A DNA stretch of 64,000 bases from Sternotherus odoratus (taxonomy: Eukaryota > Chordata > Testudines > Kinosternidae): positions 13,030,651 to 13,094,650 of the forward strand of contig JAVMKO010000003.1 of assembly GCA_032164245.1 (NCBI GenBank). Reading direction: 5' to 3'. Below are positions 36,112 through 48,440 of the stretch, one piece after another. Both the position numbers and the translations under genes were made by a program. The notes below the pieces were generated by a model, which saw only the letters and a program-made list of their open reading frames with translations, did not search any database and was not told the DNA's origin. Numbering within the stretch: the stretch's first letter is position 1; each line of letters begins with the position of its first letter.

Positions 36112-36280
36112 GGCCTTGTCCAGACCAGGATTTAAGGTTTGATGTTAGCACATTAGTTCACACAATTTAAAAGTCGAATGGAAAAGAGCTGTACTGCCTT
36201 GATCACAGGCCCAAATGGTTGAGATAAAGCCATGGGGGGGAGCTAATATCGCACCTTTAAATTCTAGTCTAGACAAGGCC
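36112..36280. mobile_element. MITE with ~40-bp inverted termini
   Basis: The left end GGCCTTGTCCAGACCAGGAT (then TTAAGGTTTGATGTTAGCAC) matches the inverse of the right end GGCCTTGTCTAGACTAGAAT (then TTAAAGGTGCGATATTAGC). Length is 169 bp and it is non-coding. Confidence 0.85.
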
Positions 36281-36486
36281 ATTGTCTTTTCCAGACAGAG
36301 GAATGCCAGATATTGCATTAATTCCCCTTGAAAAGTCTGTCAGAAGTAGGCTGGGCCCCAACCCCTTCAGAGGGCCACCCTCTGACAGAGCCAGTAAAGT
36401 CTATCTGTGGAATCTCTCAATTTGAAATGGTCCCTTTTCATCTAATACTGTCTGTCTTGTCCACGCTAAGGGTGAGAGATTAGTAG

Positions 36487-37080
36487 GGTTGACAACTAAT
36501 CACACAAACCCAAACACCTTTGCTCTACTCCTGCCCTACCCCTTTTCCAAGGCCCTGCCCCCCCCTCACTCCATTCCCCCTCCCCTGTCACTCTGTCTCC
36601 CCCACCCTCACTCACTTTCGTCAGGCTAGGTCAGGGGGTTGGGATGTGGGAGTGGGTACAGACTCTGGAGTGGGGCTGGGGATGAGGGGTTTGGGGTACA
36701 GGAAGGGGCTCCAGGCTGGGGGGTTAGACCGATGTGTTTGGACTCAGAGTGTGTGTTGAGGTCTGATCTGGGGAGGGGGTTGGGGTGCAGGAGGGGATGC
36801 AGGCTCTGGGAGGGAGTTTGGATGCAGGAAAGGACTCAGGACTGGGGCAGGGAGTTGTACCCCAAACCTCTCATCCCCAGCCCCACTCCCACATCCTAAC
36901 CTCCTGCCCCAGGCTGGGGCCCCACCTTCTGCATCCAAACTCCCTCCCAGAGCCTGCATCCCCTCCTGCACCCCAACCTCCTGCCCCAGATCAGACCCCC
37001 AGACACACTCTGAGTCCGAACTCATTGGCCCAACCCCCCCAGCTCAGCCTGTCCCTTCCCCAGCACCTCTCCACCTTCAG
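36487..37080. mobile_element. Probable DNA transposon containing a long C/G hairpin
   Basis: The element appears to start AGGGTTGACAACTAATC. Bases 36650-36840 and about 36855-37025 form an inverted repeat: GGGGTGCAGGAGGGGATGCA at 36782 and CTCTGGGAGGGAGTTTGGAT mirror ATCCAAACTCCCTCCCAGAG at 36935 and TGCATCCCCTCCTGCACCCC at 36956. The open frames overlapping both arms come from this symmetry. Right edge uncertain. Confidence 0.7.
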
Positions 37081-38260
37081 TGTCCTGTCACATAGGCACC
37101 CAGGCCTGGAGAGAGACCTCCTGAGTGCTTGGCTCACAGCTCTTTTACACTGGCCAGCTGTGGCCTGATTGGGGCATGGCCCAGCTGCAGCCGCTTCCCC
37201 ATTCAGCCCAGTTTAGCAGCTCTGAGCCCCAGCCTTCTCCCAGCGCTGACTTTAACCCCTTTTCTACTGGAGTGGGGCAATTGCCCCACTACACATGGCT
37301 GTTAATTTTAGCCATTACTCCCAGCTACTCTAGGCTTGTGGGTGATGATTCAGCACAGCTTCTCTCCATGCCCAGTCTAATCTCTACTAATGGGTTCATT
37401 TCACTGTAACCCTTCTGCCCCTCAGAGTTGGCAGCTACAAGGGCCGGGTTCAGTATCCAGGGGTTCCATTCTAATGACACAATACAAAACCGGCTCGAGC
37501 CCCCACCCAGTGACCTGGGACAACCATATACCACCCTTCTGGGTGCCTCTAAGAGGCAATACTTCCCCGCTTGCCAAAAACCTTTTAATAACAGAGACAC
37601 AATGTCAACAGCACTTCCTTTACTTCTGGACTGATCAAAGGTCTGGAGTGATCAAAGGTCTCATTTCAGGATGTAGTTGCTGTTTCTGGTTTTCATTTAA
37701 AAGCACCTTGTAATATTTCACATGGAAGGTGCTATAGTAATGACTTACATTATAGTATATTCTGGAGTGAGATACAGTTAAAGGGTTTAAAAATATCTTC
37801 AGTCAGCTGCATGCACCTTAAACTTTCTCCAAGAAATATAAGAATTTACAGGAGAAGAAAACTGGAACTTCTTAAGATTTGGATTAGGGCCAAGTTAATG
37901 TTCCTTTAATACCATTTCTAACAATGCTTTCATTAGCCCAGTTGTGTAGGATTTTATTGTACCTAGCATACTTTCTGGCAGCTGACTCACTCATACTTTG
38001 ATTCTGTATCTGTAACATGCCATATGCTGTGCAAAAGATGGTTTTGTACTTGCATTTTTAGATCTACTTCTGTTCTTTTATTGTAACTGCTTGTGATGTT
38101 CTTATCATGATGTATACATTTACTTCACTGAAACATCGCAACCATCTGGTGTTTATTCAGAATAGATGAATCCTTAATTCCCTATAACATTCTTTTGTTT
38201 TTGACCTTCAGATACAACACATTCTTTCATGTGCTTTTTTTTTTTTAATGTAATGCAAAA
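37081..38260. other. Unassigned sequence
   Basis: Nothing recognisable was found. Confidence 0.4.
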
Positions 38261-38472
38261 GTGACAAAGAGTCCTGTGGCACCTAAAAGACTAACAAAAG
38301 TATTGAAGCATAAGCTTTCGTGGGCTAATACCAACTTCGTCGGAGGCATACATGTGACAAAGTGGGCATTAGCCCATGAAAGCTTATGCTTCGATACTTT
38401 TGTTAGTCTTTAAGGTGCCACAGGTCTCTTTCACTTCTGCAGATCCAGACTAACACGGCTACCTCTCTGATT
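38261..38472. repeat. Palindromic AAGCTTTCGTGGG repeat, copy 3
   Basis: Left arm 38269-38345 pairs with right arm 38355-38430 (GAAGCATAAGCTTTCGTGGG against CCCATGAAAGCTTATGCTTC). The tail CCAGACTAACACGGCTACCT is the same as in copy 1. Confidence 0.85.
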
Positions 38473-38867
38473 ATTGGAATGCAAGGGTTTTCCCCCACAT
38501 TTTTATGTTTCCTCATCATGGTGGTATCTCATTATTCACTGTGATACATGCAGCCTTAATTTACATTGCCTGTAGTTATTCTTTAGCTTGTTTCTCTGCT
38601 GCCATCTTTACTGCATTAACTTCACTTTTTTCCAGCATGGTTTGCATTTGTGATGGGGGACCCCGAAAGGATTGCTGCGAAGTGTTGCTATAAGAATGAG
38701 TCCAGGGTCTGGAAAACCTCTAGTGGAGAAACTAACAACACTTTTAATTCAACAAAGAGAAGGTTGAGGCAATTTTGATAATGGTCCAGCACACAATGCC
38801 ACAAAAAGAGCCCGTCTTTCTCTACACTTGTGCTTGTGAGCCCCCAGAGTGAAAAATCAGAAATACA

Positions 38868-39170
38868 ATCATAGGACTAGACGGGACCTCGAGAGGTCAT
38901 CTAGTCCAGTCCCCTGCACTCAAGGCTGAACTAAGCATTATATTCTAGACTATCCCTTACTGGTGTTTGTGCAACCTATTAAAAATCGCCAACGAAGGAG
39001 ATTCCACAACCTCCCTAGGCAATTTATTCCAGTGCTTAACCATGCTGACAGTTAGGAAGTTTTTCCTAATTTCCAACATAAACCACCCTTGCTGCAATTT
39101 ATGCCCATTGCTTCTTGTCCTATCCTCAGAGGTTAAGAACAATTTTTCTCCCTCCTCCTTATAACTAGCT
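38868..39170 (-). mobile_element. CR1 LINE 3' end, antisense
   Basis: ATCATAGGACTAGACGGGAC at the left edge is the reversed CR1 3' UTR, nearly identical in sequence to the start of the 18.6-kb copy. The minus frame at 38957-39178 has [20 protein letters not shown] near residues 46-65, the conserved C-terminal end of CR1 ORF2. It is 5'-truncated. Confidence 0.88.
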
Positions 39171-39288
39171 TGGTTCAAGTTTGATTTAATCTTGACTAAA
39201 ATGCAGAGGCGTCTTATTTGTTCCTAACTGGTTCCCCCAACCCCCAGTGTTCAGGATGAGTGCTAGATAGCTCTCTGGTCCTCTCCAA

Positions 39289-39580
39289 GGGCAGGTCTAC
39301 ACTACCCATCGGATCGGCGTGTAGCTATCAATCTATCGGGGGTCGACTTATCACGTCTAGACTAGGCACATCTAGATCCTCGAGCGCTCTCCTGTCGACT
39401 CCGGTACTCTGCCGCCATGAGAGGCACAAGCAGAGTTGATGGGGGAGCAGCAGCGGTCTAGTCACCACCGTGACGATGCCGCACTAAGTCGATCTAAGTA
39501 CTCCGACTTCAGCTACGCTATTCTCATAGCTGAAGTTGCATATCTTAGATCGATCCCCCTTCCTAGTGTAGACCAGGACC
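39289..39580. mobile_element. Palindromic MITE with GGTCTACACTA termini
   Basis: Left CAGGTCTACACTA and right TAGTGTAGACCAGG are inverse ends. Inside are CGACTTATCACG and GACTTCAGCTACGCTATTCT mirrored by CATAGCTGAAGTTGC. The pattern is like the element at 5951, perhaps the same broad family. Confidence 0.78.
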
Positions 39581-41164
39581 AATTATAATGGCATCTCAGT
39601 CCTTCAGCAACTAAACTACAAGGAATTTGGCATAGGGAATGGCATAGGATTTCCTGAAAACCCTTCTGGCTGGTATATTTCCCCCCTAAAATCATTAATA
39701 ATTAATTATTTGTTTCCATTAGCAACCACAATATGTTGATTCACTGAATAAAAAACACAAAAGAAGGCAGGACCCTTCACCTGAAATGTTCACATATGAC
39801 AAAGAGATTATACACCTTCTAGCAGAGCCCCAGAATAACTACCTGGACTCAAATATAAAGCAAAGAATCATTAAACATTTGCCAATATTTTTACTGACCT
39901 GATGCTGTCCTGCCCTATACCAAGTTTTTTGGCACCTAAATAAGTACTGGTTGCACAAAAACTCTCACTGAAGTCCGTGAGAAATGGATCAGCTTATTTA
40001 GGTACCTCTATATTGGGTTATAAGACTAAAGTTAGGTAGAGCTGTTGGAACTTCTTGACCCTAAAGTCTCTTTACATCATTTTATACCGGTCTCTGCACC
40101 AGAAGTCCTGAGTTCCACCCACACCCAGAGGATCATAAAATTGAAGCATGCTGCTATTATATAACATTTATATCCACTGAGATTTAATGTGAGCTCTCCC
40201 TGATTCTTAAAAAAAAACTCCCAAGAAAATCCAGGCATGCCATAATGATGGGAAAAATTAGATAGTTATTCTAGCTGTGTGTGAACTATATCCTAATTGA
40301 GCTCTGTGATCTGTATTTCTAATTGCCTTTCAGTAATTTTGATGCAAGCATTAGCAGTAGAGAAGATGCAATATAGGTTTTAAAGAATCTGAAAAACTAG
40401 CTTTGTCAAGATCGATATCAGGATAGAGTGTTCCTGGTTTGGAGAATTACCCTTCTCCAAAGGACACAATGTCTTCACACACCTACTGCATTGATGAAAA
40501 AAATCTTAGGATAACAGAGTTCTCCAAAGAAAAAAAGTATTTATCATGCAGTAGAGTTTTGAAAGCAGGTCAGAGAGGTTAGGTATGTAGCTTTATTGTA
40601 CTTACTGTGTTGCGAAGTTAAAAATAGTAAGGATTCACTGTAATGTCTCTACATTTGATAAGATGCTTTTTAATTTGACCTAGTTCACACACACACACTA
40701 CTTTCTAATTCAGCTTTTATCAAAATAAGAAACCAGGAAGAGAGTGTGTACGTACACAAACTTCTCTCTCTCATATTACATTTTTCTATCGCCAATTGAA
40801 CTTAAACGCCCCTAAAAGATTTCAAATTGGGGGGATATGCTAAGCTTTGTATGATAGACTAAACCAAATTCAACTCCAGATGGAGTGATACTGCTGCACA
40901 TTAGTAGAAGATCAGGCTCTCAAATCATAAATATTTACGCAGAAAGAGGATTGCTCTGCTATGCCTAAACAAATTAATCCCCAGTGGAATTCCACTGAAG
41001 TCAGCAGAGTGGCTGAAATAGGACTTGATTAATAAAGAATTAAATTAGGGTAATATAATTAATGCCAATAAACATTTGTATTTGGAAAATAGATCCAATC
41101 AAACTAAGTTGATATTTTTAATGAGATAACAAGTTTGACTGATAAAAGAAGTAGAGTTCTATAA
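39581..41164. other. Unassigned sequence
   Basis: Nothing recognisable was found beyond a short CA run at about 40688. Confidence 0.4.
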
Positions 41165-41505
41165 TGTAATATTCTTATATTTCTGTGAGGCATTTGACTT
41201 GGTAGAGCACAACACTGATTAAAATACTAGAATAATATAAAAATTAGCATGTCACACATTAAGTGGATTGAAACTGGCTAACTGATAGGTCTCAAAGTAA
41301 TTGTATATGGGGAAATCGTCATCAAGCTGGTGTGTTTTTAGTGGAGTCCTAAAGGGATCTGTTCTTGGCCTATGCTATTTAGCAGTTTTATCAATAACCT
41401 GGAAGAAAACAAAATCATCAGTGATAAAGTTTGCAGATGACACAAAAATTGGGGAGTGGTAAATAATGAAGAGGACAAGTCACTGAATCATTTGGTAAGC
41501 AGGGC
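41165..41505 (+). mobile_element. CR1 LINE reverse transcriptase fragment
   Basis: Translated in pieces, the stretch shows a degraded FEAFDLVEHNT block at 41185, GVLKGSVLGLCYLAVLSIT-like sequence at 41345 and KFADDTKIGEW at about 41430, in the order of a CR1 reverse transcriptase, with frameshifts between them. The FADD-type catalytic block is still readable. Confidence 0.75.
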
Positions 41506-41589
41506 CCAAGCAAACAATCTGTGTTTTATTGTATATATCTCAGAACAAAGAATATAGCCCACTTCATCGGATGCATAGAATGGAACACA

Positions 41590-41910
41590 CAGAAGTAAGA
41601 TGCATTTATATACACAGAAAGCAGAAAAAGTTGGAAATTACCAACAAAATCATTCTGGAAAAAAAATCTAAATGTTTTGTTTCGAAATCTAAATTTTTGT
41701 TTCAATATTTTCTAAAGAAAATGATTCAATTTTTCAGTTCAAGGTGACTTTTCGCATAGAAATTTCCTTTAATTGCATTAAAAGAGCCTTCAAACACATT
41801 TCAAAATGGTCAAAATCAAAAACTTGTTTTTGGGTTGACCCAAAATATTTTTATTTTTCAGGATTGCTAGCAAACCAAAAAAAATCTGTTATTTGCACAG
41901 CTCTTCTCCT
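41590..41910. repeat. AT-rich dispersed repeat copy
   Basis: Many AAATCTAAAT, TTTTTCAGTTC and TTTCAAAAT words end at GCACAGCTCT, the inverse of the AGAGCTG start seen in the 27.68-kb copy. Coding frames here are compositional. Confidence 0.5.
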
Positions 41911-43508
41911 GACTCCCAGTCTAGTGCCTGATCTATCAGCCCTTGGTTTTTCCTCTTACATTGTTTAAACATTCAAAGCAAGTCATCCAGCTGCTCAAAA
42001 TACTATACTGGCAAATGCTGTGCTCTCTGATTATCTACCCTACCCTTGGATACAAAAGATACTGTGGTATATCGCTGACTCCTTTAGCCATGGTAAGCCA
42101 GAAGTTTAGCACACTATTTCTGTACAATGTAACCTCTGTACATGGATTAATACAGGGAATTATATTGTTGATGTATTGGAACCTGCACCTCCTGCAAGCC
42201 AGATTTCCCTCAGGATGGTTCCTTGATTACTGGCTATGTATACAATTTAAGAATTATCATCAGGAGTCCAATTCCAAACTCAAAATCTTTTCATATCCTT
42301 GCTTGAAACTGCTCCAGCATTTCTTCCCATTGTTTCAAACAACTTTATTTAAATTGTACCTCATCAAAGTGGTTTCCTCAGTGAAACTGGCATGATGCAC
42401 AAATGGTGCAGTAACACTTCAGAAGCTGCACATACTTGGAAACAGCTATAAGCTCATAGCTGCTGAAAGAATCCGAGCTGGGTCTGTAGCACTTGGTGAG
42501 GAACTCTTTCCAGCACAGGTGTGGGGGAAACCACAAATCTGATCGCTGATTAACCAACAAGCTGAGCTGCCCAGAACTATCCTTGTTTTGCAAATACATC
42601 TGAAAAATGGAACTGCTCATGAGGCAATCTGTCCACACAAAAATGGTACACACAAGGAATACACATGGGTCAAGCCTATGAATGTATAAACAGCCCCAGT
42701 TAGGCCAACAGCAAGGATTGCACCTGAGTCCTTCAGAGCTAAAAGCAAGAACCTCTGTTGTTTGAGTTAAGAGACAAATTGCATTAGCTGAAGGAGTAGC
42801 AGACTCACAAACCTCCTTACACTGAGCAGTTACAACAAGGTTCATATGTTTCCCCACCTATAGAAGCTCCTCCTGAGATCAGGCCATGTTTTGGGCTCCA
42901 CTATTCCACTGAGGCCAGCATCAAGATTTGACCCCTGGATCTTCATTGCTGAATTTAGGAGGCTCCTAATTCTTGACCAACAGGACTAACTTCTCCAGTG
43001 AGCACCTGGTTTACAGACCTGTTAGCACAGGACAAAGACCCACACTCTAGTATAAGTTGCACCTGCTTAAATGGAGGCCAGGCTAAAGCCCCTATGAAAC
43101 TTTGACCCACCACATCAAATCTACTGTACTTTACGTAGACACACATAGAGTAACCTCTCTACAGCTTCATGTTGAGCTGAATAAGAACAAGCCTGGAAAG
43201 GTATGTGGATAAGTAAACATACTTGACAAGAGAAGCCTCACAGGGAGCTGTTGGGGAGGGGGTGGGGAAGCAGGTCTCACTCCTCTGGTGACTTTCAAAA
43301 CACAAACTGCAATTTGCATCACTAAGATCAATGCACTAGCAAAATCTCAAGAGCAAATCAATGTGTGGCTTATTTCCCAAGGTCTCTCTCTTAGCTCTAT
43401 TATCAGCCATTCCACCTTGTGCTAGGAACCTGACAGTCCTTGCTGTCAGCTCTAAGCAGGGTCATTTGGTGTAAGCACTTGGAAGAGAGACCTCCAGGAA
43501 ACACAGAC
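41911..43508. other. Unassigned sequence
   Basis: Overlapping open frames at 41943-42395 (plus) and 42378-42857 (minus) have no domain I recognise and are probably chance. Confidence 0.4.
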
Positions 43509-43768
43509 GGTATGTCTACACTGCAATTTAAATCCAGTGGAGGGCCTATTCCAGCTGACTCAAACTAAGGGGATGTTTAATTGTGAAGTAGACATTCAGG
43601 TTCAGACCAGGCTGTAGGACCCTGCAAGGTGGGAGGGTCCCAAAACTTGGGCTACTGCCCAAGCCTGGATGTCTTCACATTACACAGCCCCTCAGCCCAA
43701 GCCCCTTAACCTGAGTCGGCCGTCAGGGGCCAGCTCTGGATGTCTAATCACAGTGCAGATGAACCCTT
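43509..43768. mobile_element. Palindromic MITE with GGTATGTCTACACTGC termini
   Basis: GGTATGTCTACACTGCAATT at the left is mirrored by CACAGTGCAGATGAACCCTT at the right. The centre CCCTGCAAGGTGGGAGGGTCCC is part of an inner hairpin (CCAAGCCTGGATGTC side). It is non-coding. Confidence 0.75.
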
Positions 43769-44209
43769 AGGGGCTTCAGGAAGCGAAGCTGGTGTTTCAG
43801 TAGGTGGAAATTTCATCCATAGATGGTAGTGGTATTGCTCACAGCCAATGGAATACAGATGGTAGCTGGGTTCAGGTGGTAAGAATTAGGAGTGGCTCCA
43901 TTGAATCGATGGAATAACACCTGCACAACACTAGTGTAAGTGAATCAGACTTCTGGTGTATGGCCTAGAAGCTGTTTCTGGTTTGTAATGCCTTATACTA
44001 AAGGGGAGATGGTTTTCCAAAAAAATAGCATATATGTTCTAATTGAAATTCTGCAGTTGGAATCTCAGTCTGTGGTTATATAAATTGCTTTATACTTCAC
44101 CGAGAAAAAATGATCACATTCTCTCTTATTAGTTCCCTGCCCAGGAGGATGAAGTTTGCATCTCCATGAGGTGATGGGTACACCACAGAAGTTTAGTAGA
44201 TCTAGTTCA

Positions 44210-44730
44210 GTTTGGATACTTACCCAATTTATACAAATCTACATTATGGAGGCTCCCCCAAACCCACCTGGAGTGGGGCAGCTGTCCTACTCCTATGAGA
44301 GATAGGGCCAAGATAGGCAAGAGCAGCTGCACATGCTGGCAGCCAATCAGATAAGGGCTTATTGGGAGCCAATCAGGGCTGAGGTTATAACCAGCCAATA
44401 AGGGCTCAGCTAGGCCCTATAAGAAGGCTTCCCATCAGAGGGGAAGGTCTTCTGATACTTATATGGGGGCAAGTGGTGTCTGGCAGTTGCCTAGACTGAG
44501 GCAAGGTGGGGCTAGTGGGTGGTTCCCTGGGAAGGGGAAGCCCAATGAGACTGTGGGGGTACTGCAGGAGTGCAGCACCCCAGGGAAGAGGGAACTGGGG
44601 TCTGGGAGGGACACAGGGCCAGTATCAAGTGGGACATTGGCCTGCAGAGGGTGCTCTGGATCCTGGACAAGCTAATTCCCTGGGCATACCAGCAGGAGGT
44701 GCTGCAGGCTGAGTCACCACTCTGTTAGAA
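44210..44730 (+). mobile_element. LTR-like sequence with promoter elements
   Basis: Three CCAAT boxes at 44343, 44369 and 44395 are spaced exactly 26 bases apart, followed by a CTATAAGA TATA-like box at 44417. The downstream G-rich tract looks like retroelement leader or U5. No coding sequence follows. The LTR reading is an inference; the ends are not defined. Confidence 0.45.
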
Positions 44731-46582
44731 TGATTTAAAGAGCTACTAAAATCAGCTAATGTTATGACACTAATTGTGTGTGTGTGTTGAAGTAATTACC
44801 CCTGTAGGCTGGTCCATTGCTATCACTTAATGATTATGGCAACAAGTTGGGTATAAACTGCAGTGACAAGCCAATGTCACAAGTTATATTTATTTAAAAT
44901 TACATGACAGACCATAGAAAGAGCATCAGTATATTAAAAAACAATGACTTCTTTAATGTGGTTACACTACACTGAAAAATTGCTTCCCCTGATTGCAGCA
45001 GTGGTCCAAAAATAAACACTTGATAATAAATGCTAAAACCTTTGGCATTCTGCTCCCAAGTTTATGCACACTGCTTGCTTTTCTATTTCAGTAGGCAGAC
45101 TAAAATATTTTGCTTTTCAATTGAAAAATGAAGTCACTTAAGTCATTATGTCTTCCTAACTAATACTCTGGTTTACTGTGCTTGGAAATGGGTTGGGGTT
45201 TTTTCTCCCCTCTGAGAAACACAGACAACAAAAGCAACTTTGATTAATCAGGCAGGTTTAGGGAAAGAGATGCTTTTTCTAGCCTTCTACTGATTATATA
45301 TTTATCCTCCCCCCCCCCCATTCCCATTGTTTGTGTAGCAAAAGCACTATATTAACTAGAAATTGAATGATATGAGATATTACAGGATAAGTGTATATTT
45401 AAAGTGTAATTGTTAAAATGAGGAAGCAGGGTCACAGAAGACTGGGGAGCTAGACTGATCTGGAAGGGAAGCACTTCAAGGCTCTTATAAGATTAGGCTT
45501 TCCCTAGTGAAGTAAGAACTAGAAGGGTAACTGAACCCTATCGCTATGTTTGATATATTTGCGCTGATTAAATAAGTGTAGTGATTTGTCCAACCCAGAA
45601 GTCAGAGGTGTAGTCTATTGGTGGGTTTTGAAGAGATCTGCAGGACACTCAAAATAAAATTAGGAAAAGCAGCCAAGAGTCACCTGGTATTTACAGGGAA
45701 GTGTCCTGAGAAAAGCTGGTCAGGAAAGGCCAGATTGTGACAGTTTAGGACAAATGCTCTGAATGTCAAAACCAAAGTGGTTCGCAACTCCATTTAAATG
45801 GGGTTGCCAGGGCCAGCATTAGACTCATGGATGTTTCTCTCCAACTGTTCACCAAGCAATGTACACTTTGAGTTCAGAGGAGGGATTTTCAAAGTCACCT
45901 AATGAAATTGGGCACCTAATTTCCATTGATTTTTTTTAATAGGATTTTCATTTGAAAATCCCAGTCCCTGCCTTTCTTCATAGACAAGCTCTCAATCCTG
46001 ACTTTCCTCTGGATGCCTTAGTGTGTTGATGTCTTGCCAAAAGTGCCTCCTTCTCTTTCTCCCCCCCCCCCCCCCCATAATAGCATGAATTTTTTTCAAA
46101 TGTGAAAACTGCATAAAAAAGGATTATTCCCTTCCTGGACTTTATTATGCTTCTTTATAACCCAATATAAAATGGGGGTTGAGGGGGTTACTTTGGGGGG
46201 TTGTGGGGTTTTTATACCCAGTGATATTGTCAGTTCATAACTTACACTTAGAAAGCATAATTGCAAGGAATCTCCCAACTATGCTTTCAAATTTCCCCAG
46301 TGCATTTGTTTGATTATTGCACTTTAAATCTCCTTTTTGTCAGTTCTGTCTGCCCATTTAACTAATACCTCCTGAGACCATGTTTTCTCAGATGTTCACA
46401 TGCCTTCTCCTAACTCTCTAAACTTCTGCAATAGAATGAAAGGCGTGTTTTCTGATTCCTTGATGGAAACGTGACATCAAGCAGGACCCAGCACTGACCT
46501 TCCGAGACCCGCCCAGACAGATGACTCAAACTACTGTTGATGCTGCATCACTAGGTAGCTGTGGTCAAACCAAGCCACAGAG
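44731..46582. other. Unassigned sequence
   Basis: Nothing recognisable was found except homopolymer C-runs at about 45310 and 46062. Confidence 0.4.
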
Positions 46583-46677
46583 TGGGGCTGAGTTCTCAGT
46601 TGGTGTAAACTGTTGTCGTTCCAGTGAAGTCAGTGGTCTGGTATGAAAATTTACACTAGCGAGGATCTGCCCCTGGG
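46583..46677. repeat. 85-bp dispersed palindromic repeat, copy 5
   Basis: TGGGGCTGAGTTCTCAGTTG at the left mirrors AGCGAGGATCTGCCCC at the right, with GGTGTAAAC and TTTACACT inside. Confidence 0.55.
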
Positions 46678-47149
46678 ACCTTAATATAGTCCAGAGCTAG
46701 ACTGGGAAGCCAGCCTGTTTGCAAAATGCATCCTCAAAGCATCTGCCACTCCTTTTTCCAATAATCATTAGGATGTTGTAAGTGTACCTCGAGACCACGG
46801 TCACTAGAAGGACCTCACTGAGACTCTTCAATCAGGGAAACCCCAAAGAATGGGGCAGATGGTCCCCAAAACTGGTTGGTGGTTTATTCTAGTTATTAGA
46901 TTCACCAAGCCAGCAGCAACAGCTTTTACAATACCTTACTGGTTACCCAGAATCTATTTAAAAACAGCTCCCCTAAAAAAATCCATCCCAACAGCTACGT
47001 CCACTATGGTGAAGATTTAAAATTTTATTCACCAGGAAATTGGACATGTGACCCATTAGGTCAATGAATATTTCAGATTTTACCCGAAACACACTTACAG
47101 CCAATTCTTATTAACTCATCTTAAGAATCTGACCGACAGCACCTCGCAC

Positions 47150-47545
47150 CAGTTGCTCTCAACCAGAGGTACATGTACCCCTATGGGTACCCAGAGGTCT
47201 TCCAGGGGTACATCAACTCATCTAGATATTTGCCTAGTTTTACAACAGGCTACATAAAAAGCACTAGCAAAGTCAGTACAAACAAACTTCATCCAGACAA
47301 TTACTTGCTTATACTGCTCTATATGCAATACAGTAAAATGCAAGTACAATATTTATATTCCAATCAACTTATTTTATAATTATGGTAAACATGAATCAGT
47401 CATTTGTCAGTATTAGTGTGTTGTGACACTTGTGTTTTTAGGTCTGATTTTTGTCAACAAATAACTTAAGTGAGAGAATTTGGGGTACAGAAGAGAAATC
47501 AGACTCCTGAAAGGGGTACAGTCCTTGGCAAAGGTTGAGCCACTG
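47150..47545. mobile_element. hAT-like element, 396 bp
   Basis: The left end CAGTTGCTCTCAACC and the inverse right end CAGTGGCTCAACC are related, each close to a GGGGTAC motif (ACATGTACCCC, AGGGGTACAG). The 8-mers CCTCGCAC and CTTTACAC at the flanks differ only by transitions, as expected for an aged duplication. Confidence 0.75.
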
Positions 47546-48329
47546 CTTTACACCCATCTTGCGGTAGTGTAATGACTACACATGGTGCAGACTGAGTGTA
47601 ATGATGAGTCAGCCCTGGAGTCACAGAATGGGGGTATTTCAGTGAAGAGGTGCTCTCCAGCCGAGGGAGAGTGTGGATTTCAATGGTGACCACTGCATTG
47701 AATCGCCTCAGCTGCAAAGCATAGGAGGACTGTGGAGTTTCTCTAGTGCAGCAGCTGCTGAGGATATTTTCAGCCTGATCAAGCCTTACAAGAGGGATGC
47801 TGCAGGCTGTACGTGGTCTTCCTGGACTTCCAGAAAAATGTTACCCTGCTCCCTATCAAAAGTGTTCCATAGCTCCCATTCTTGACATACCGTTTGCTTT
47901 TAAATAAGCAAAATTTGTGCTTTCCTTGTTTCACTTTTTGGGGGAATGGGGGGGGGGAATAAGATTTCTATTTAATTTTTTTAGTGCTGCAGTAGCTGAG
48001 GCTTCGTTAAATCTGCTTCTTGGCAGCTTTTGTTGCCAAAGAATTTGCCCTACAGAATCAAGTGGGAATGTCATCTCTACTTTAGAGAAGAGCAAGCATC
48101 ACTTTGAGAAGTGGCTCCTTCCCTGGCACTTTTGTTATCTCTAGAATAAAGTGTTCAGTCTATGCAGCAGTGTTTAAGTGTTTTCTAGTTCACATACTTA
48201 GAGTAACTCTCCCTTAAGGGGCACAAGGGACAGGAATGGGCAAACAGGCTCAGATACTAAATCCTTTGCCTCTATTGTAAATTACTTTCTTAAAGCATTT
48301 TGAGAAGGCAGGGATGGTCTTGTATTTCA
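47546..48329. other. Unassigned sequence
   Basis: Nothing recognisable was found. Confidence 0.4.
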
Positions 48330-48440
48330 GGCAGTGGATGGGGGGAACTGGATTCAGGACCCAGCACTACCACAGATTTATTCTGTGATCTTGAGCAACC
48401 CACATAATCTCCCTATGCCTTGTGTCCCCAGTTTTCTTTC
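48330..48440 (+). repeat. MIR/CORE-SINE fragment
   Basis: GGACCCAGCACTACCACAGA, TGTGATCTTGAGCAACCCAC and CCCTATGCCTTGTGTCCCCA follow the MIR core order, at low identity. Confidence 0.7.

Noticed and set aside
36520..37168. Overlapping open frames on both strands resembling each other
   Set aside because: The similarity comes from the hairpin: the same sequence is read from both arms.
41943..42857. Possible host exon pair (150 and 159 residues, opposite strands)
   Set aside because: No domain, no splice context and no codon pattern supports either, so I treat them as chance.
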